This document shows, in pieces, positions 46,597-55,736 of a stretch of 64,000 bases of DNA (position 1 is its first letter; the number at the start of each line of letters is the position of its first letter). This DNA comes from an uncultured Psychromonas sp. (GTDB taxonomy: Bacteria > Pseudomonadota > Gammaproteobacteria > Enterobacterales > Psychromonadaceae), in contig NZ_CANLFB010000020.1 of assembly GCF_947489755.1 (NCBI RefSeq), positions 26,569 to 90,568 of the forward strand, written 5' to 3'. The notes beneath the pieces were generated by a model, which saw nothing but the letters and a program-made list of their open reading frames with translations, was not told where the DNA came from and did no database searches. Made by a program: the position numbers and the translations under genes.

Positions 46597-47044
46597 GATT
46601 CATCCTGAAAATTTATGATGTTATTTATTATGTAATATTTTCAAATTAGTGTTTGTAGTTAGTCATTTTAGTCATGGTACCGCACTAAAAATAACGTCTT
46701 TCTTTATCTATTTGAGCTAACTTAAACGTTTATATTGTCGTATCTAATATTGAAAGTGATGATTGCTAATACATTGCTTCTTATTCGACCAACAATATCT
46801 GTTTTTGTTCGTATTAATTTCATATCTTGTGTGTTTAATTTAGATACTTTGGAGTGCAGAATTGAGTGTAAATTTAAGTGTTGTTGATATTGCTTGAAAG
46901 GTGGTTTTTTCTATTCAACAATGAATATTGAACGGTAATAAGGAGGCTTTACTGTTTTTGAAAGTTTGAAAAGAAAAAATGACAATTGATAAACTGAGAG
47001 TATTAATCCTTTTAGTTACTTTTTTGAATTTAATGGCAGGAATA
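46597..47044. other. Gene-free stretch upstream of the HD-GYP-like gene
   Basis: About 450 bp of AT-rich sequence between this gene and the nhaP terminator. I see no reading frame with family resemblance, no strong hairpin and no repeat; it presumably contains the promoter of the HD-GYP-like gene. Confidence 0.4.
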
Positions 47045-47081
47045 AATACCAGGCTATTTTTAATAAAATAACCTGGGTATT
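47045..47081 (-). terminator. Terminator of the NhaP-like antiporter gene
   Basis: AATACCAGG-TATTTT pairs with AAAATA-CCTGGGTATT across a short loop; a long, slightly imperfect stem just after the stop codon on the minus strand. Confidence 0.8.
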
Positions 47082-47104
47082 AACGAGTAATCAATTATTA
47101 TCAA

Positions 47105-48385
47105 TTATTCGTTTTTATTTTGCCAATCTTTCGCTTTATTGATTAATGGCACGATACTAGAACCTTGGACAAGTATTGAAAATAATACAACGCCATAAGT
47201 CATGACTAAGATGATTTCTCGAACATCAATATTTTTTTCAGGTAACACCCATACGCCGGCAGGGACTGCCATTGCCATTGCTAAAGCAAGTCCGCCACGT
47301 AAGCCACCCCAAGTTAAAATTCGCACTGAATATGGGTTATAGCTACGGAATCGGTTAAAACCAACATAAGCTAAACGAACACTTAAATAACGCGCTAACA
47401 ACACTAAAGGAATGGCAATAAGCATGATAATCCAATCCTCTTTATAAAAACTGAATTGCAACATACTTAAGCCAATTAATAGGAACAATATACCATTTAA
47501 GAATTCATCAACTAATTCCCAAAAGTGGTCTAACTGCGCTTTACTTTCTTTAGAGAATCCATTTTTTCTGGTCCAATTACCAATCATAATACCAGCAACA
47601 ACCATAGCAAGAGGCGCAGATACGCCAATCATTTCACCAAATACGTATCCAGCCGTAGGCACGCCAATAGTAAGTAATAGCTCCATTGCATGATCATTTG
47701 TTGCGCTTATTAGGTAATGGAACAATAGCCCAAGTGCAAAGCCATAAACAATACCGCCAATAGCTTCATGTAGAAACAACATCGAAACACTTTCTACCGT
47801 TAATGGTTGCCCAGAAAATGCGATATTAAATAAAGTAACAAAAATAACTAATCCAAAACCATCATTGAATAAAGACTCGCCTTCAATTTGAGTCGATATT
47901 CGTTTGGGAGCATCTAGCTTTTTAACAATTGCTAATACAGCAATAGGGTCGGTAGGAGATATTAATGAGCCAAATAATAAACAATAAATGAGATCGAGAG
48001 GTAGGTTGATAAGTTGGCAAATATAATACAACACAAAGCCGACAAAGAAGGTGGAGAAAAGTGTGGCTGCTAAAGCAAGTACAGTAATTTCCCATTTTTG
48101 GTCTTTTAAGCTTTCTAGCTTAATGCCTAAACCACCTGCAAATAATAAGAAACCTAATAAACCATTTAATAAGAAGTGTTCAAAGTCTATTTCAGTAAGT
48201 TGAGTAACGGCGATTTCTCGTAATTGAGTAAAACCATTTTTACCTGCAATAACAATAATCAGTGATAATAATAACGATCCTGCGGTGATAGCAATGGTAT
48301 TTTGCCATTTACCTAATTTACTATTAACGAATGTAATTAACATTGCTGCTGCAGCGAGGAAACAAAAGGTGGCATAAACTGTCAT
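47105..48385 (-). CDS. CPA1 family Na+/H+ antiporter, NhaP-like
   Basis: The inner-membrane protein of about 426 residues has 12-13 helices and CPA1 landmarks: GFLLFAGGLGIKL, SLISPTDPIAVLAIVKK, GESLFNDGFGLVIF with the ion-binding Asn-Asp pair, and LRGGLALAMAMAVP. It exports Na+ or K+ in exchange for protons, useful in seawater. I favour the ATG at 48385 (MTVYATFC) with AGG eight bases upstream. An in-frame ATG at 48445 would add 20 residues with a poor ribosome-binding site. The gene is single, divergent from the CsrB-like RNA. Confidence 0.85.
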   Translation of the reverse strand: MTVYATFCFLAAAAMLITFVNSKLGKWQNTIAITAGSLLLSLIIVIAGKNGFTQLREIAVTQLTEIDFEHFLLNGLLGFLLFAGGLGIKLESLKDQKWEITVLALAATLFSTFFVGFVLYYICQLINLPLDLIYCLLFGSLISPTDPIAVLAIVKKLDAPKRISTQIEGESLFNDGFGLVIFVTLFNIAFSGQPLTVESVSMLFLHEAIGGIVYGFALGLLFHYLISATNDHAMELLLTIGVPTAGYVFGEMIGVSAPLAMVVAGIMIGNWTRKNGFSKESKAQLDHFWELVDEFLNGILFLLIGLSMLQFSFYKEDWIIMLIAIPLVLLARYLSVRLAYVGFNRFRSYNPYSVRILTWGGLRGGLALAMAMAVPAGVWVLPEKNIDVREIILVMTYGVVLFSILVQGSSIVPLINKAKDWQNKNE

Positions 48386-48837
48386 AGTAATAACCTGAGG
48401 TATAAAGAAAGTGTGAATATAATGCGAAATTGTATCAAATACCATGCTTAGTTCATTCTTTTATAAGCTTTCTGTTTGTTTTTTGAGCATTATTGATGGC
48501 ATCTTTAATTGATCAGCGATTATTTACAAAATAACCATATAGTCAGTTTTTATTTTTCTATTTTCATCATATTTTAACTACCTCTTTGTGAACTGGATCA
48601 ACAATCCTTACCTGTTTGTTTCAATCTTAAATTTAGGGCAATTTTGTTTTGTGCGAGATCGACTATTGGCAACGTAGTAGATCCTCACTTTAAATCACTC
48701 ATTTCTGACATAAAAAAAAGAAAAGTGATCTCTAAGCTGTTGAAAGTAATTAGTAAGTTTTTTTTTGTTCACTTGGTCAACGATATATTTCCTATTTATT
48801 GGATTTTATTTAATAAATGCATCGTATTATCTCTTCC
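48386..48837. other. Divergent region between nhaP-like gene and CsrB-like RNA
   Basis: About 450 bp with no credible gene. TATTAT at 48825-48830 is a possible -10 box for the sRNA, but the best -35-like TTGGAT is 20 bp upstream, a longer spacing than normal. I did not find a convincing GacA/UvrY-type TGTAAG-N6-CTTACA box. Confidence 0.4.
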
Positions 48838-49372
48838 GCAAACAAGGACAGTAGATGATTTATAGGATGTAAATCAGCAAACAACGGGATGTTGTTAAAG
48901 GGTAAATAGGGATTACTTATCCTATCAGGATGATAAAAGGACACTTCAAGGATTGGAGTTAGATAAGCAGGATGTTTATCGTTAAGGAAAAGCAAGGAAG
49001 ATATTACAGGACGTAATAAGGACACTTCAAGGGTTAATGGAGTTTAGATAAGCAGGATGTTTATCGTTAAGGAAAAGCACGGAAGACATTACAGGACGTA
49101 ATAAGGACACCTTCCAAGGATAGGGAGCAGTTAATAAGCTGGATGTTTATTAAATATGGATGTGTCATGGAAGAAGCCAGCAGGTTGTTGGATTGATAAA
49201 CTGGATGTTTATCGGATAAGGATATGAAACAAGGAAGAAGCTCAAAGGATTTGGGAAGAGGATGCCTAGTATGGCAGTAGTCAAATGGATTTATTGCATG
49301 GAGCAACTTCTATCATGGATTTGATAGTGTGACTAAATGAGGGCAGCTTAGGCTGCCCTTTCCTGTTTTTAC
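48838..49372 (+). ncRNA. csrB: CsrB/CsrC-family regulatory small RNA
   Basis: A stretch of about 530 nt contains about 35 GGA triplets, many as AGGA or TGGA presented in short hairpin loops. Examples are GATTTA-TAGGATG-TAAATC, TATC-AGGAT-GATA, TATTAC-AGGAC-GTAATA and CTATCA-TGGAT-TTGATAG. It ends in a strong terminator. This is the CsrB/CsrC plan: each GGA loop binds the RNA-binding protein CsrA and sequesters it, relieving CsrA repression of many mRNAs. No open reading frame fits. Two successive units of 81 and 85 nt are nearly identical. The 5' end is estimated to a few tens of bases. Minus-strand reading frames here are shadows. Confidence 0.85.
49340..49370 (+). terminator. Terminator of the CsrB-like RNA
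   Basis: AGGGCAGC pairs with GCTGCCCT around TTAG and is followed by TTCCTGTTTTT, marking the 3' end of the sRNA. Confidence 0.88.
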
Positions 49373-49571
49373 GTATTAGAAAAATTTTATTAGACCACTA
49401 CAAACGACTTTTAAGCTTCATCACTAGATCCTGTAAACAATTCTCTATTACTGCGATCAGATCGACGATTAAGTAGACCCTCCATATTCATTTTTATATA
49501 TGTCGAGAAATTAGAACATTGATTATTAGTGATTCAAAACGTACCCTTAGCTCTTTTTACGGGTAAATAAT

Positions 49572-50225
49572 ATGGCCACTTTCTCTGCTGTCGAAGTTCC
49601 TTTTAACTATCGCAATACTTGTTGGTTTTGTGGTGAGCCAAGCGATAAAAAAATTAAGTTCCCTAAGCATGAATACGAAATTAATATCTTAGATCACCAA
49701 GCACTGAGTTTACCTAGCTGTAAAGAGTGTGCAAATATCGTAAAACGTTCCGCATTTCCTTCTATTTACAGTTATCGTGATGCTGTTAAACAAGCACTTG
49801 TTACCAAACATCAAAAAGTACTTAGTATCGGCTCTAATTGGACGAAACAAGAATTAGAAGAGTCAGAGTTGGAAGGTAGTGCATTTGAGGGTTTTAAGCG
49901 TAGCGCATGGCCTATGTTTGAAATGATGCAAGCACGTATTAATTATCAAGGTTGGCCGCTGGTTATTAATAATGAGTTATTAGAAGTGGATAACGATAAT
50001 GAAAGTTTTGAGTTTGATGGAGTGCAATACGTCTCTTTAGATGATGCAGTAACACATGCCGTTAAAACATTTTTCTTAGATGAAGCATTATTTACAAGAG
50101 TCTTGAGTGTATTAGGCAAAAAGAAGTTTAGCCAAGCAATCCGCTTATGTCGTTTGTATCCGAATTTAACCCCTAAAACTCGAGAAGATGTTTTCTTAGA
50201 AATACTAGATAGCATTGGTATTTAA
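49572..50225 (+). CDS. Conserved protein with N-terminal C-x2-C zinc-knuckle-like pairs
   Basis: The 217-residue protein is not assigned to a named family. It begins with C-W-F-C-G (about residue 17) and, 30 or so residues later, C-K-E-C, a pattern that usually binds one zinc ion. The rest is mixed helix and strand with KRSAWPMFEMMQARI and a C-terminal basic helical segment. It has no signal peptide or membrane helix, so it is cytoplasmic. It lies about 200 bp after the CsrB-like RNA and 55 bp before a small acidic/basic protein, with which it may be co-transcribed. Confidence 0.7.
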   Translation: MATFSAVEVPFNYRNTCWFCGEPSDKKIKFPKHEYEINILDHQALSLPSCKECANIVKRSAFPSIYSYRDAVKQALVTKHQKVLSIGSNWTKQELEESELEGSAFEGFKRSAWPMFEMMQARINYQGWPLVINNELLEVDNDNESFEFDGVQYVSLDDAVTHAVKTFFLDEALFTRVLSVLGKKKFSQAIRLCRLYPNLTPKTREDVFLEILDSIGI

Positions 50226-50280
50226 GAGGCTCTAATAAAGGAGCTATGATAAACAATCTTTTTATTTTAAAGGAAAAGAG

Positions 50281-50472
50281 ATGACTGATAAAAAAGAACA
50301 AATAAATAAAACGAACAAACCGAGCGAAGAAGAATTGCAACAATGGTTAGATGGCGTTCACTTTGGCAGTTGTTGTAGCGATCCAATGTCATCAGATAAT
50401 GATGAGTCTAATAAAGATAAAGCATGCGAAATAAAGAATAAAGAGACTACAAAAGTTAATGATAAAAAGTAA
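50281..50472 (+). CDS. Small hypothetical protein with vicinal cysteines
   Basis: The 63-residue polar protein is very rich in Lys, Glu, Asp and Asn. A central WLDGVHFGSCCSDPM segment carries two adjacent cysteines, and there is a third cysteine near residue 49. AAAGGAAAAGAG directly precedes the ATG, which supports real translation. No family is recognised. It follows the zinc-knuckle-like gene by 55 bp, and a hairpin follows. Confidence 0.55.
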   Translation: MTDKKEQINKTNKPSEEELQQWLDGVHFGSCCSDPMSSDNDESNKDKACEIKNKETTKVNDKK

Positions 50473-50533
50473 GGAATGTTGAGTACGTGTTTCTTAATCA
50501 ATATTTAATACTAACCAACGTTGATATAAAAAA

Positions 50534-50558
50534 CCTAACAATCAAAATGACTGTTAGG
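50534..50558. terminator. Hairpin between small protein and PEP-CTERM-like gene
   Basis: CCTAACA pairs with TGTTAGG between convergent genes. The loop is 11 nt and the T-tract is short, so this is a moderate bidirectional terminator candidate. Confidence 0.6.
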
Positions 50559-50594
50559 CTTTATAGAATTATTCAGTTTATAAAGAAAAGTGCC

Positions 50595-51146
50595 TTACTT
50601 AGCTTTTTTGTTACGACGAGCGAAACCAAAACCTAATAAAGATAAACCTAATAATGCTGCACCAGCTGGAGCAGGAACGGTCGTTGCGGAAAAGTTTACT
50701 TGTCCATTTAATAACTCACCAGTAATAGCCCATAATCCACTAGTAGTATCTAATAGAGGGTCTGTACTTGTAAGGAATCCTGAACCAGAAATTGTACCTG
50801 TTAATCCACCACCTAGCGATGGAGTAAGGCTATCAATTGAAAAATTAGTTGCTGTGAATGTAAAAGAATCTACTGCCCAAAGCACATAAGGTAAAGAATC
50901 TCCGAAAGTATAGTCAGTGAATGTTGCAGCCCATCCTTCTAAACCATCAAAATCCCCTGTAACATTTGCATCAGTTGGACTAACATAAGTATCAGTAAAG
51001 GAAATTGAACTAATTGTTGGGTATGTACCAACTACTGCTGCAGAACCAGTGAATCGAATAACGCCTTCAATAGGTGTTGCATAAGCGGAGCTGGTTGCTA
51101 AAAAAAGTAAAAATGAACTAGTGATTAGTGTAATAATTTTTTTCAT
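50595..51146 (-). CDS. Secreted protein with PEP-CTERM-like sorting signal
   Basis: The 183-residue protein has a signal peptide (to about residue 23, SAYA) and a beta-rich Ser/Thr/Gly mature domain. At the C terminus VPAPAGAALLGLSLLGFGFA is followed by the basic tail RRNKKAK. A VPxPA motif, a membrane helix and an arginine cluster form the tripartite signal recognised by exosortase-type enzymes, typically for surface or exopolysaccharide-associated proteins. The mature domain is not recognised. No exosortase gene is in the window. The gene appears monocistronic. Confidence 0.75.
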   Translation of the reverse strand: MKKIITLITSSFLLFLATSSAYATPIEGVIRFTGSAAVVGTYPTISSISFTDTYVSPTDANVTGDFDGLEGWAATFTDYTFGDSLPYVLWAVDSFTFTATNFSIDSLTPSLGGGLTGTISGSGFLTSTDPLLDTTSGLWAITGELLNGQVNFSATTVPAPAGAALLGLSLLGFGFARRNKKAK

Positions 51147-51781
51147 ATATTCTCTCCTTCGTATAAATGGATAATTCCATATATAGTAATTTGCATGTAA
51201 TGTGCCAACTTTTAAAGTTGTTATTTTTCAATGGCTTACTGTATTTTTTTATGTGTTTATAGTGCTTTATATTTGATGTTTTATTTGAGTTGTAAAATTA
51301 TTCAACGGTATTTTTTGCGTATAAATAAATTTGTAGTTAAGGCTTTAAGTATTAACTTATTTAAGGAAAGAATGATTTTTTTTGTAAGTGTTTGTTTTTT
51401 AATGTGTTTGTTTTTCATTGATCTTTTGTTTATAACTAATTTTAGTTAGTTTAAATTTTATATTTAAAAGATATTTTTTTATTTTATTTAGTGTAAGGTT
51501 TTTCGATATCTAATTGGGGATAGTCTATTTTATTGTCATTTAAATTTGCGATTTTAGTTTTAATTGATTGATTTAAAGTGTTTTTTTATTTCTGTTAAAT
51601 AAAAATTTATAGTCGATTACCATCCACTTATAATACTTAAACTCAGAACATCATTTTATTATCGAGGTTATTTATTCATTTTTGTATAGAATGAACACTA
51701 ATACTATTCGGCAATAAAGTTTGTATTTAAACAGCTTTTAAAAACTTAAACTTATTTTTTGAAGCTTTGGTGGGATGTCAT
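51147..51781. other. AT-rich gene-free stretch
   Basis: More than 600 bp of strongly AT-rich sequence with long T-runs. A 72-codon plus-strand frame (51231-51449) is hydrophobic but looks like a composition artefact, with no ribosome-binding site and no family resemblance. I see nothing else of note here. Confidence 0.45.
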
Positions 51782-52981
51782 GTGTTAAAACATAATTTTG
51801 ATAAGATTGATCACTATTTAACAGCAACCAAGCAATATTGGCATTATAACGCTTTTATTTTAAATGATTATCCGTCCTTTTCTGGCAATAACGCATTAAT
51901 TAACTTTTTACATAGTATTGATGATAATAAATTACTGAGTTATCAGCAAAACCCTGCCTCGTTATATCCCTTATTAAAGCAATTTATTCCTGAACTATTA
52001 AATATAAGCGACTCGCTCTTTGATATTAAAAGCAACTTGTTGAACAATCATATCGATGCTCCCTTTTGGTTAAAAAAAGGAATTAAAGGACGAAAATGGG
52101 TGCAAGTGGATCAATTTTCTAATTATATAGAGGGAACTCTTCCTATTTTAGAGTGGTGTGCAGGTAAAGGGCATTTAGGGAGATTGATCCATTATAAAAC
52201 AAAAAATGAAATCAGTGCGGTGGAATGGAATGATGAGCTATGCAACCAAGGTTTACAGTTAGCTCAACAACAATCTATATCACAACCTTTTTTTGTATCT
52301 AACGTATTGTTGGGAGAAGCGAGCCAATTACTTAGCAAAAAACAACATGTTGTTGCTTTGCATGCTTGTGGCGATTTACATGTACATCTTATTAATGGTG
52401 TTAAAAAAGCATTAACAGAAAAAGTAACCATAAGTCCATGTTGCTACCATTTGACTGAACATGACAATTACCAAGCGGTGTCGTCTTATGCTTTACAACA
52501 AAGCCAATTGTTGTCATCAATCACTTTAAGTAAGCAAGACTTAAAGTTAGCAGTGGCGCAACAAAGTACGTCTGGAGAAAGGCAAACACAATTAAATGAT
52601 CAAGAAGTTTGGTGGCGTTTAAGCTTTGATTGTTTGCAAAAAGAACTTTTACAAACAGAGGCTTACTTAACCGTTCCCAGTTTTCCTAAAACACTTTTAT
52701 CTAATAACTTTAGAGATTTTGCTGAATGGGTTACAGCCTATAAACAATTGGATATTGAATTACCAACCGATTTATCGGTGTATTTAGCACAAGGTCAAGT
52801 GCGTTTTAATCGCTTAAGGCGTAGTGAGTTAGTGTCACAATTCTTCCGTCGACCTTTAGAATTATGGTTAATTTATGATCGTGCCTTAAGCTTGCAAGAG
52901 GCGGGTTATCAAGTGAAAATATCTAGGTTTTGCGATGCGAATATTACCCCTCGTAATCTTTTAATTCAGGCGTCTCGTTAG
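51782..52981 (+). CDS. SAM-dependent methyltransferase-like protein
   Basis: The protein of about 400 residues has a central Rossmann-type SAM domain: I-L-E-W-C-A-G-K-G-H-L-G near residue 120, then SAVEWNDELCNQG and HVVALHACGDLHVHLI. A CCYHLT motif follows shortly. The D/E-W-C-A-G-K-G and A-C-G-D patterns match a methyltransferase family related to GSTCD-type proteins whose substrates are not well known. I place the start at the GTG at 51782 with GGTGGGA upstream; TTG or GTG codons 15 and 12 bp earlier are possible. Its stop overlaps the convergent transporter stop by 3 bp. Confidence 0.75.
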   Translation: MLKHNFDKIDHYLTATKQYWHYNAFILNDYPSFSGNNALINFLHSIDDNKLLSYQQNPASLYPLLKQFIPELLNISDSLFDIKSNLLNNHIDAPFWLKKGIKGRKWVQVDQFSNYIEGTLPILEWCAGKGHLGRLIHYKTKNEISAVEWNDELCNQGLQLAQQQSISQPFFVSNVLLGEASQLLSKKQHVVALHACGDLHVHLINGVKKALTEKVTISPCCYHLTEHDNYQAVSSYALQQSQLLSSITLSKQDLKLAVAQQSTSGERQTQLNDQEVWWRLSFDCLQKELLQTEAYLTVPSFPKTLLSNNFRDFAEWVTAYKQLDIELPTDLSVYLAQGQVRFNRLRRSELVSQFFRRPLELWLIYDRALSLQEAGYQVKISRFCDANITPRNLLIQASR

Positions 52982-54177
52982 CTTTTTAATGGTATTTTTT
53001 TAAATTTTAATTGACTGAATAATAAAACCAATAACCCTCCAATAACGCCCCATATCACTGAACTTAACCCCCATAAGGCAATCGGAGATGCTGTAATGAG
53101 TAAAGTGATCACTGCGGCTTCATTAGTGGGTTTAGATTCACTATTAACACTTTGCTGTAAGCTATGAGTAATGGTGCCAAATAACGCAATACCCGCTAAG
53201 GCTAATATTAAAGATTCTGGTAATAGGGCGAACCAAGCAATAATATAGGCAGCTAATAATCCTAAAGTAATATAAAAAATACCAGCCCAAATACTCGCCC
53301 AATAGCGTTTATTAGCCTCTTTATGTACATCTTCAGTCATACAGATTGAAGCACTAATGGCTGCTAGGTTGAGTGCATAACCACCAAAAGGGGCTACGAT
53401 AATATTAAACAAACCAGTTAGCGATAAAATGCGTTTAATAGGAGCCTGATAACCAAAACTTTGTAACATGGCTATGCCTGGTAAGTTTTGAGCTGCAGTA
53501 GTGACAATGAATAAAGGCAGGCTCACTCCGACAATAATTGACCATGAAAATGTTGGCTGAATAAACTGCCACTCACTCCATTGCCATTCAATCACTTTAC
53601 TTTCAATCAATTGTAACTGCCAAGCTAGGATCACTGAAACTGCGATGACAATCAACAACGTCCATTGTGGTATAAACCTTTTCGCTAATAAATAACTAAT
53701 AAACATACTAATAATTAAAAGAGGTTGCAGCTCCATTTGTTCAAAAACAGAAAAACCAAACTTTAATAAAATACCGGCCAACATGGCTGAAGCAAGTTGT
53801 GTAGGTAACCATTTAAATAGCTTATCCAATGGCATTAATAATGGGAAAATAAACAACAATACTGCACAGACAATAAATCCTCCGACGGCTTGGTTGAGGT
53901 CAAACCCTTGTACGTTGGCAATCAGTAATGCAGCGCCAGGTGTAGACCAAGCAATGAGTATTGGAATACGATAAAGGTATGAAAGCAAAATACTTAAAAC
54001 TCCCATACTAATACCTAGTGCGAGAAGCCAGCTTGCTACAAGGTGGCTGTCACCGCCTAGATTAATCACTAATTGATATATTAATGCTATTGAACTAGAA
54101 AATCCGACGATCACTGCGACTAAGCCTGCACTCATTGCAGCAATTATTGAGTTGACCTGTTGTAAAAGAGTTTTCAT
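52978..54177 (-). CDS. ydcO: BenE/YdcO family transporter
   Basis: The protein of about 399 residues has around 12 membrane helices. BenE-family landmarks include AGLVAVIVGFSSSIALIYQ at the N terminus, LYRIPILIAWSTPGAALL, and NLPGIAMLQSFGYQAP followed by APFGGYALNLAAISASICM. The family is described as benzoate/proton symporters, but YdcO substrates are not established. I start at ATG 54177 with AGGGG upstream. It is divergent from a sutR (ydcN)-like regulator, the same pairing as ydcO/ydcN in E. coli. Confidence 0.82.
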   Translation of the reverse strand: MKTLLQQVNSIIAAMSAGLVAVIVGFSSSIALIYQLVINLGGDSHLVASWLLALGISMGVLSILLSYLYRIPILIAWSTPGAALLIANVQGFDLNQAVGGFIVCAVLLFIFPLLMPLDKLFKWLPTQLASAMLAGILLKFGFSVFEQMELQPLLIISMFISYLLAKRFIPQWTLLIVIAVSVILAWQLQLIESKVIEWQWSEWQFIQPTFSWSIIVGVSLPLFIVTTAAQNLPGIAMLQSFGYQAPIKRILSLTGLFNIIVAPFGGYALNLAAISASICMTEDVHKEANKRYWASIWAGIFYITLGLLAAYIIAWFALLPESLILALAGIALFGTITHSLQQSVNSESKPTNEAAVITLLITASPIALWGLSSVIWGVIGGLLVLLFSQLKFKKIPLKS

Positions 54178-54186
54178 AATACCCCT

Positions 54187-54237
54187 GTGCGTTTTAACGT
54201 ACAAAAAACAAAGTTAACACTGACTGTTATAACGCAC
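54187..54237. promoter_or_regulatory. Inverted-repeat operator between ydcO- and sutR-like genes
   Basis: GTGCGTTTTAAC (54187-54198) and GTTATAACGCAC (54226-54237) form an inverted repeat of 12 bp with one mismatch. It lies within the short divergent region, a natural binding site for the XRE/cupin regulator on both promoters. Confidence 0.6.
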
Positions 54238-54246
54238 AAGGTAAGT

Positions 54247-54783
54247 ATGTCTGATTCAATTAATAAAACTGTGGCTACACAGCTTAAAAAAATTCGAGCA
54301 AATAAAGGTTGGAGTTTAGACATAACAAGTAAAAACTGTGGTGTTTCTAAAGCAATGCTGGGGCAAATAGAGCGAGGTGAATCTAGCCCAACCATTGCTA
54401 AGTTGTGGAAAATAGCGACAGGTTTTGAGCTGCCTTTATCAGATTTCTTAGGTCAAAAAAGTCCCTTAGACGTTCATACTAAAGGTTTTAGCCAAGATCA
54501 AATTATCAGTATTGAAACTATTTTTGAGTATGACCCAAAGACAGGTATTGAGATGTTTGAGTTATATTTTGCAGTGGGCCATGAGCAACATTCAGAGGCT
54601 CATCAAATAGGTGTTATAGAGCATGTTGTCGTCACTAGTGGTTGCATGGAATATTTTGCTGGTGGACAATGGAAGGCATTGAATACAGGCGAAAAAGCTA
54701 AGTTTAATGCGGATCAGCCTCATATTTATCGTAATACTGGAGATATCCCTTTACGTTTTTTCAATATTATTCACTATTCTTAA
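54247..54783 (+). CDS. sutR: XRE family regulator with cupin domain, SutR/YdcN-like
   Basis: The 178-residue protein has an N-terminal helix-turn-helix ([43 protein letters not shown]-type block, with [17 protein letters not shown]) and a C-terminal cupin fold ending [20 protein letters not shown]. E. coli SutR (YdcN) has this layout, regulates sulfur utilisation genes and is encoded next to ydcO. Orthology is inferred from architecture and neighbour. The ATG at 54247 follows AAGGTAAGT; an upstream in-frame extension would run through the operator. Confidence 0.75.
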   Translation: [178 protein letters not shown]

Positions 54784-54894
54784 TATAAAAAGCCTAATAT
54801 AAAAACTCAATATATAAAATCCTTAACAGAGAAAGTTACTTACAAAACAATTTCTTAAAAATAAATTGCTTATAAAATAAGGTTCAAAAAATTA

Positions 54895-55674
54895 ATGAAT
54901 ATCATCAAACGTTTGTTGGTCGTGTTTCTTGGATGCACTGTTTTTACGATTGCTTATGCTGATCAAGCTCAACGAATTAGCAAGAAAGAAGCGAATGCGG
55001 CTTTGCAGCTTTTACAAACTGAAAATATCCATATTATTCAAAAGTTATGTAGTCCATGTGGTGATGTACTGCCTCAAAATATTATTATTGACCAGGTTGC
55101 AATACAAGATGCTAATTACAAAGGCTTGTGGGAATTGACCGTTAATGGTCAAGCTATCGATTTGGCTTATTATTATGTGCCTGTAAAAGAGCGTTGGAAA
55201 AACTTTGCAAGAGCGGTAGATATTTATGTTGATGATATGCCTAAGTATTTAGATAACATTTCTATCCAAGCTAAAGTGGAAGACAGTAAAGGTTGGTATA
55301 TTAATAAAAAACAGAAAATGATTATTACCAAGGAAGTCGTTAGCGGATCATTAGTGGCGGTATTAGGCAGAGGATCATACCAACATTTGAGTGTGTTCTT
55401 TCAAGCAAGTGCCGAAAAAGGATGTGAAGATGAATCACTTCAGAAATCTCAGTCAGTGCCTATGTATGTCAATGATGATTTAGTTAAATTCACTCTTTTA
55501 TGTAAAGATAAAATAGTGGCCTTTTATGCCGATACAGAAGAAGGTAATGACTTTGTACTTGATCAATTCATGAATAATACAGTAGTTAAATTAAAGCCTT
55601 ATACGGGTGAAGAAAGTTTTGTGTTTAGTGCTAAAGGTTTTAAAGCGTTATATGAAAAAGCGACAACTCATTAG
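54895..55674 (+). CDS. Uncharacterised secreted protein
   Basis: The 259-residue protein has a signal peptide (to about residue 22, IAYA-D). A mature domain contains two cysteines close together (C-S-P-C near residue 52) and two more further on, suggesting disulfides in the periplasm. No family is recognised. AAGG lies 11 bases before the ATG. It is on the same strand as the sutR-like gene before and the GNAT gene after, with gaps of 111 and 62 bp. Confidence 0.65.
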   Translation: MNIIKRLLVVFLGCTVFTIAYADQAQRISKKEANAALQLLQTENIHIIQKLCSPCGDVLPQNIIIDQVAIQDANYKGLWELTVNGQAIDLAYYYVPVKERWKNFARAVDIYVDDMPKYLDNISIQAKVEDSKGWYINKKQKMIITKEVVSGSLVAVLGRGSYQHLSVFFQASAEKGCEDESLQKSQSVPMYVNDDLVKFTLLCKDKIVAFYADTEEGNDFVLDQFMNNTVVKLKPYTGEESFVFSAKGFKALYEKATTH

Positions 55675-55736
55675 CTCATAAATGTATTGTTATAAGGTTA
55701 AAGTTATAGCTGAGATGGTGTTAATAAGGAAACAGA

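Noticed and set aside
48810..49306. Two minus-strand frames of about 70-80 codons with repeated HPxY motifs
   Set aside because: They are produced by the repeated GGA hairpins of the CsrB-like RNA on the other strand; the internal repeats are RNA hairpin repeats, not protein repeats.
48861..49335. Possible CRISPR array or tandem-repeat locus
   Set aside because: The repeated GGA-containing units are not regularly spaced with unique spacers; they form hairpins and end in a terminator, as expected for a CsrA-binding RNA.
51231..51449. 72-codon hydrophobic plus-strand frame
   Set aside because: It lies in extremely T-rich DNA, where Phe/Leu/Ile runs arise by composition; no ribosome-binding site or family resemblance.
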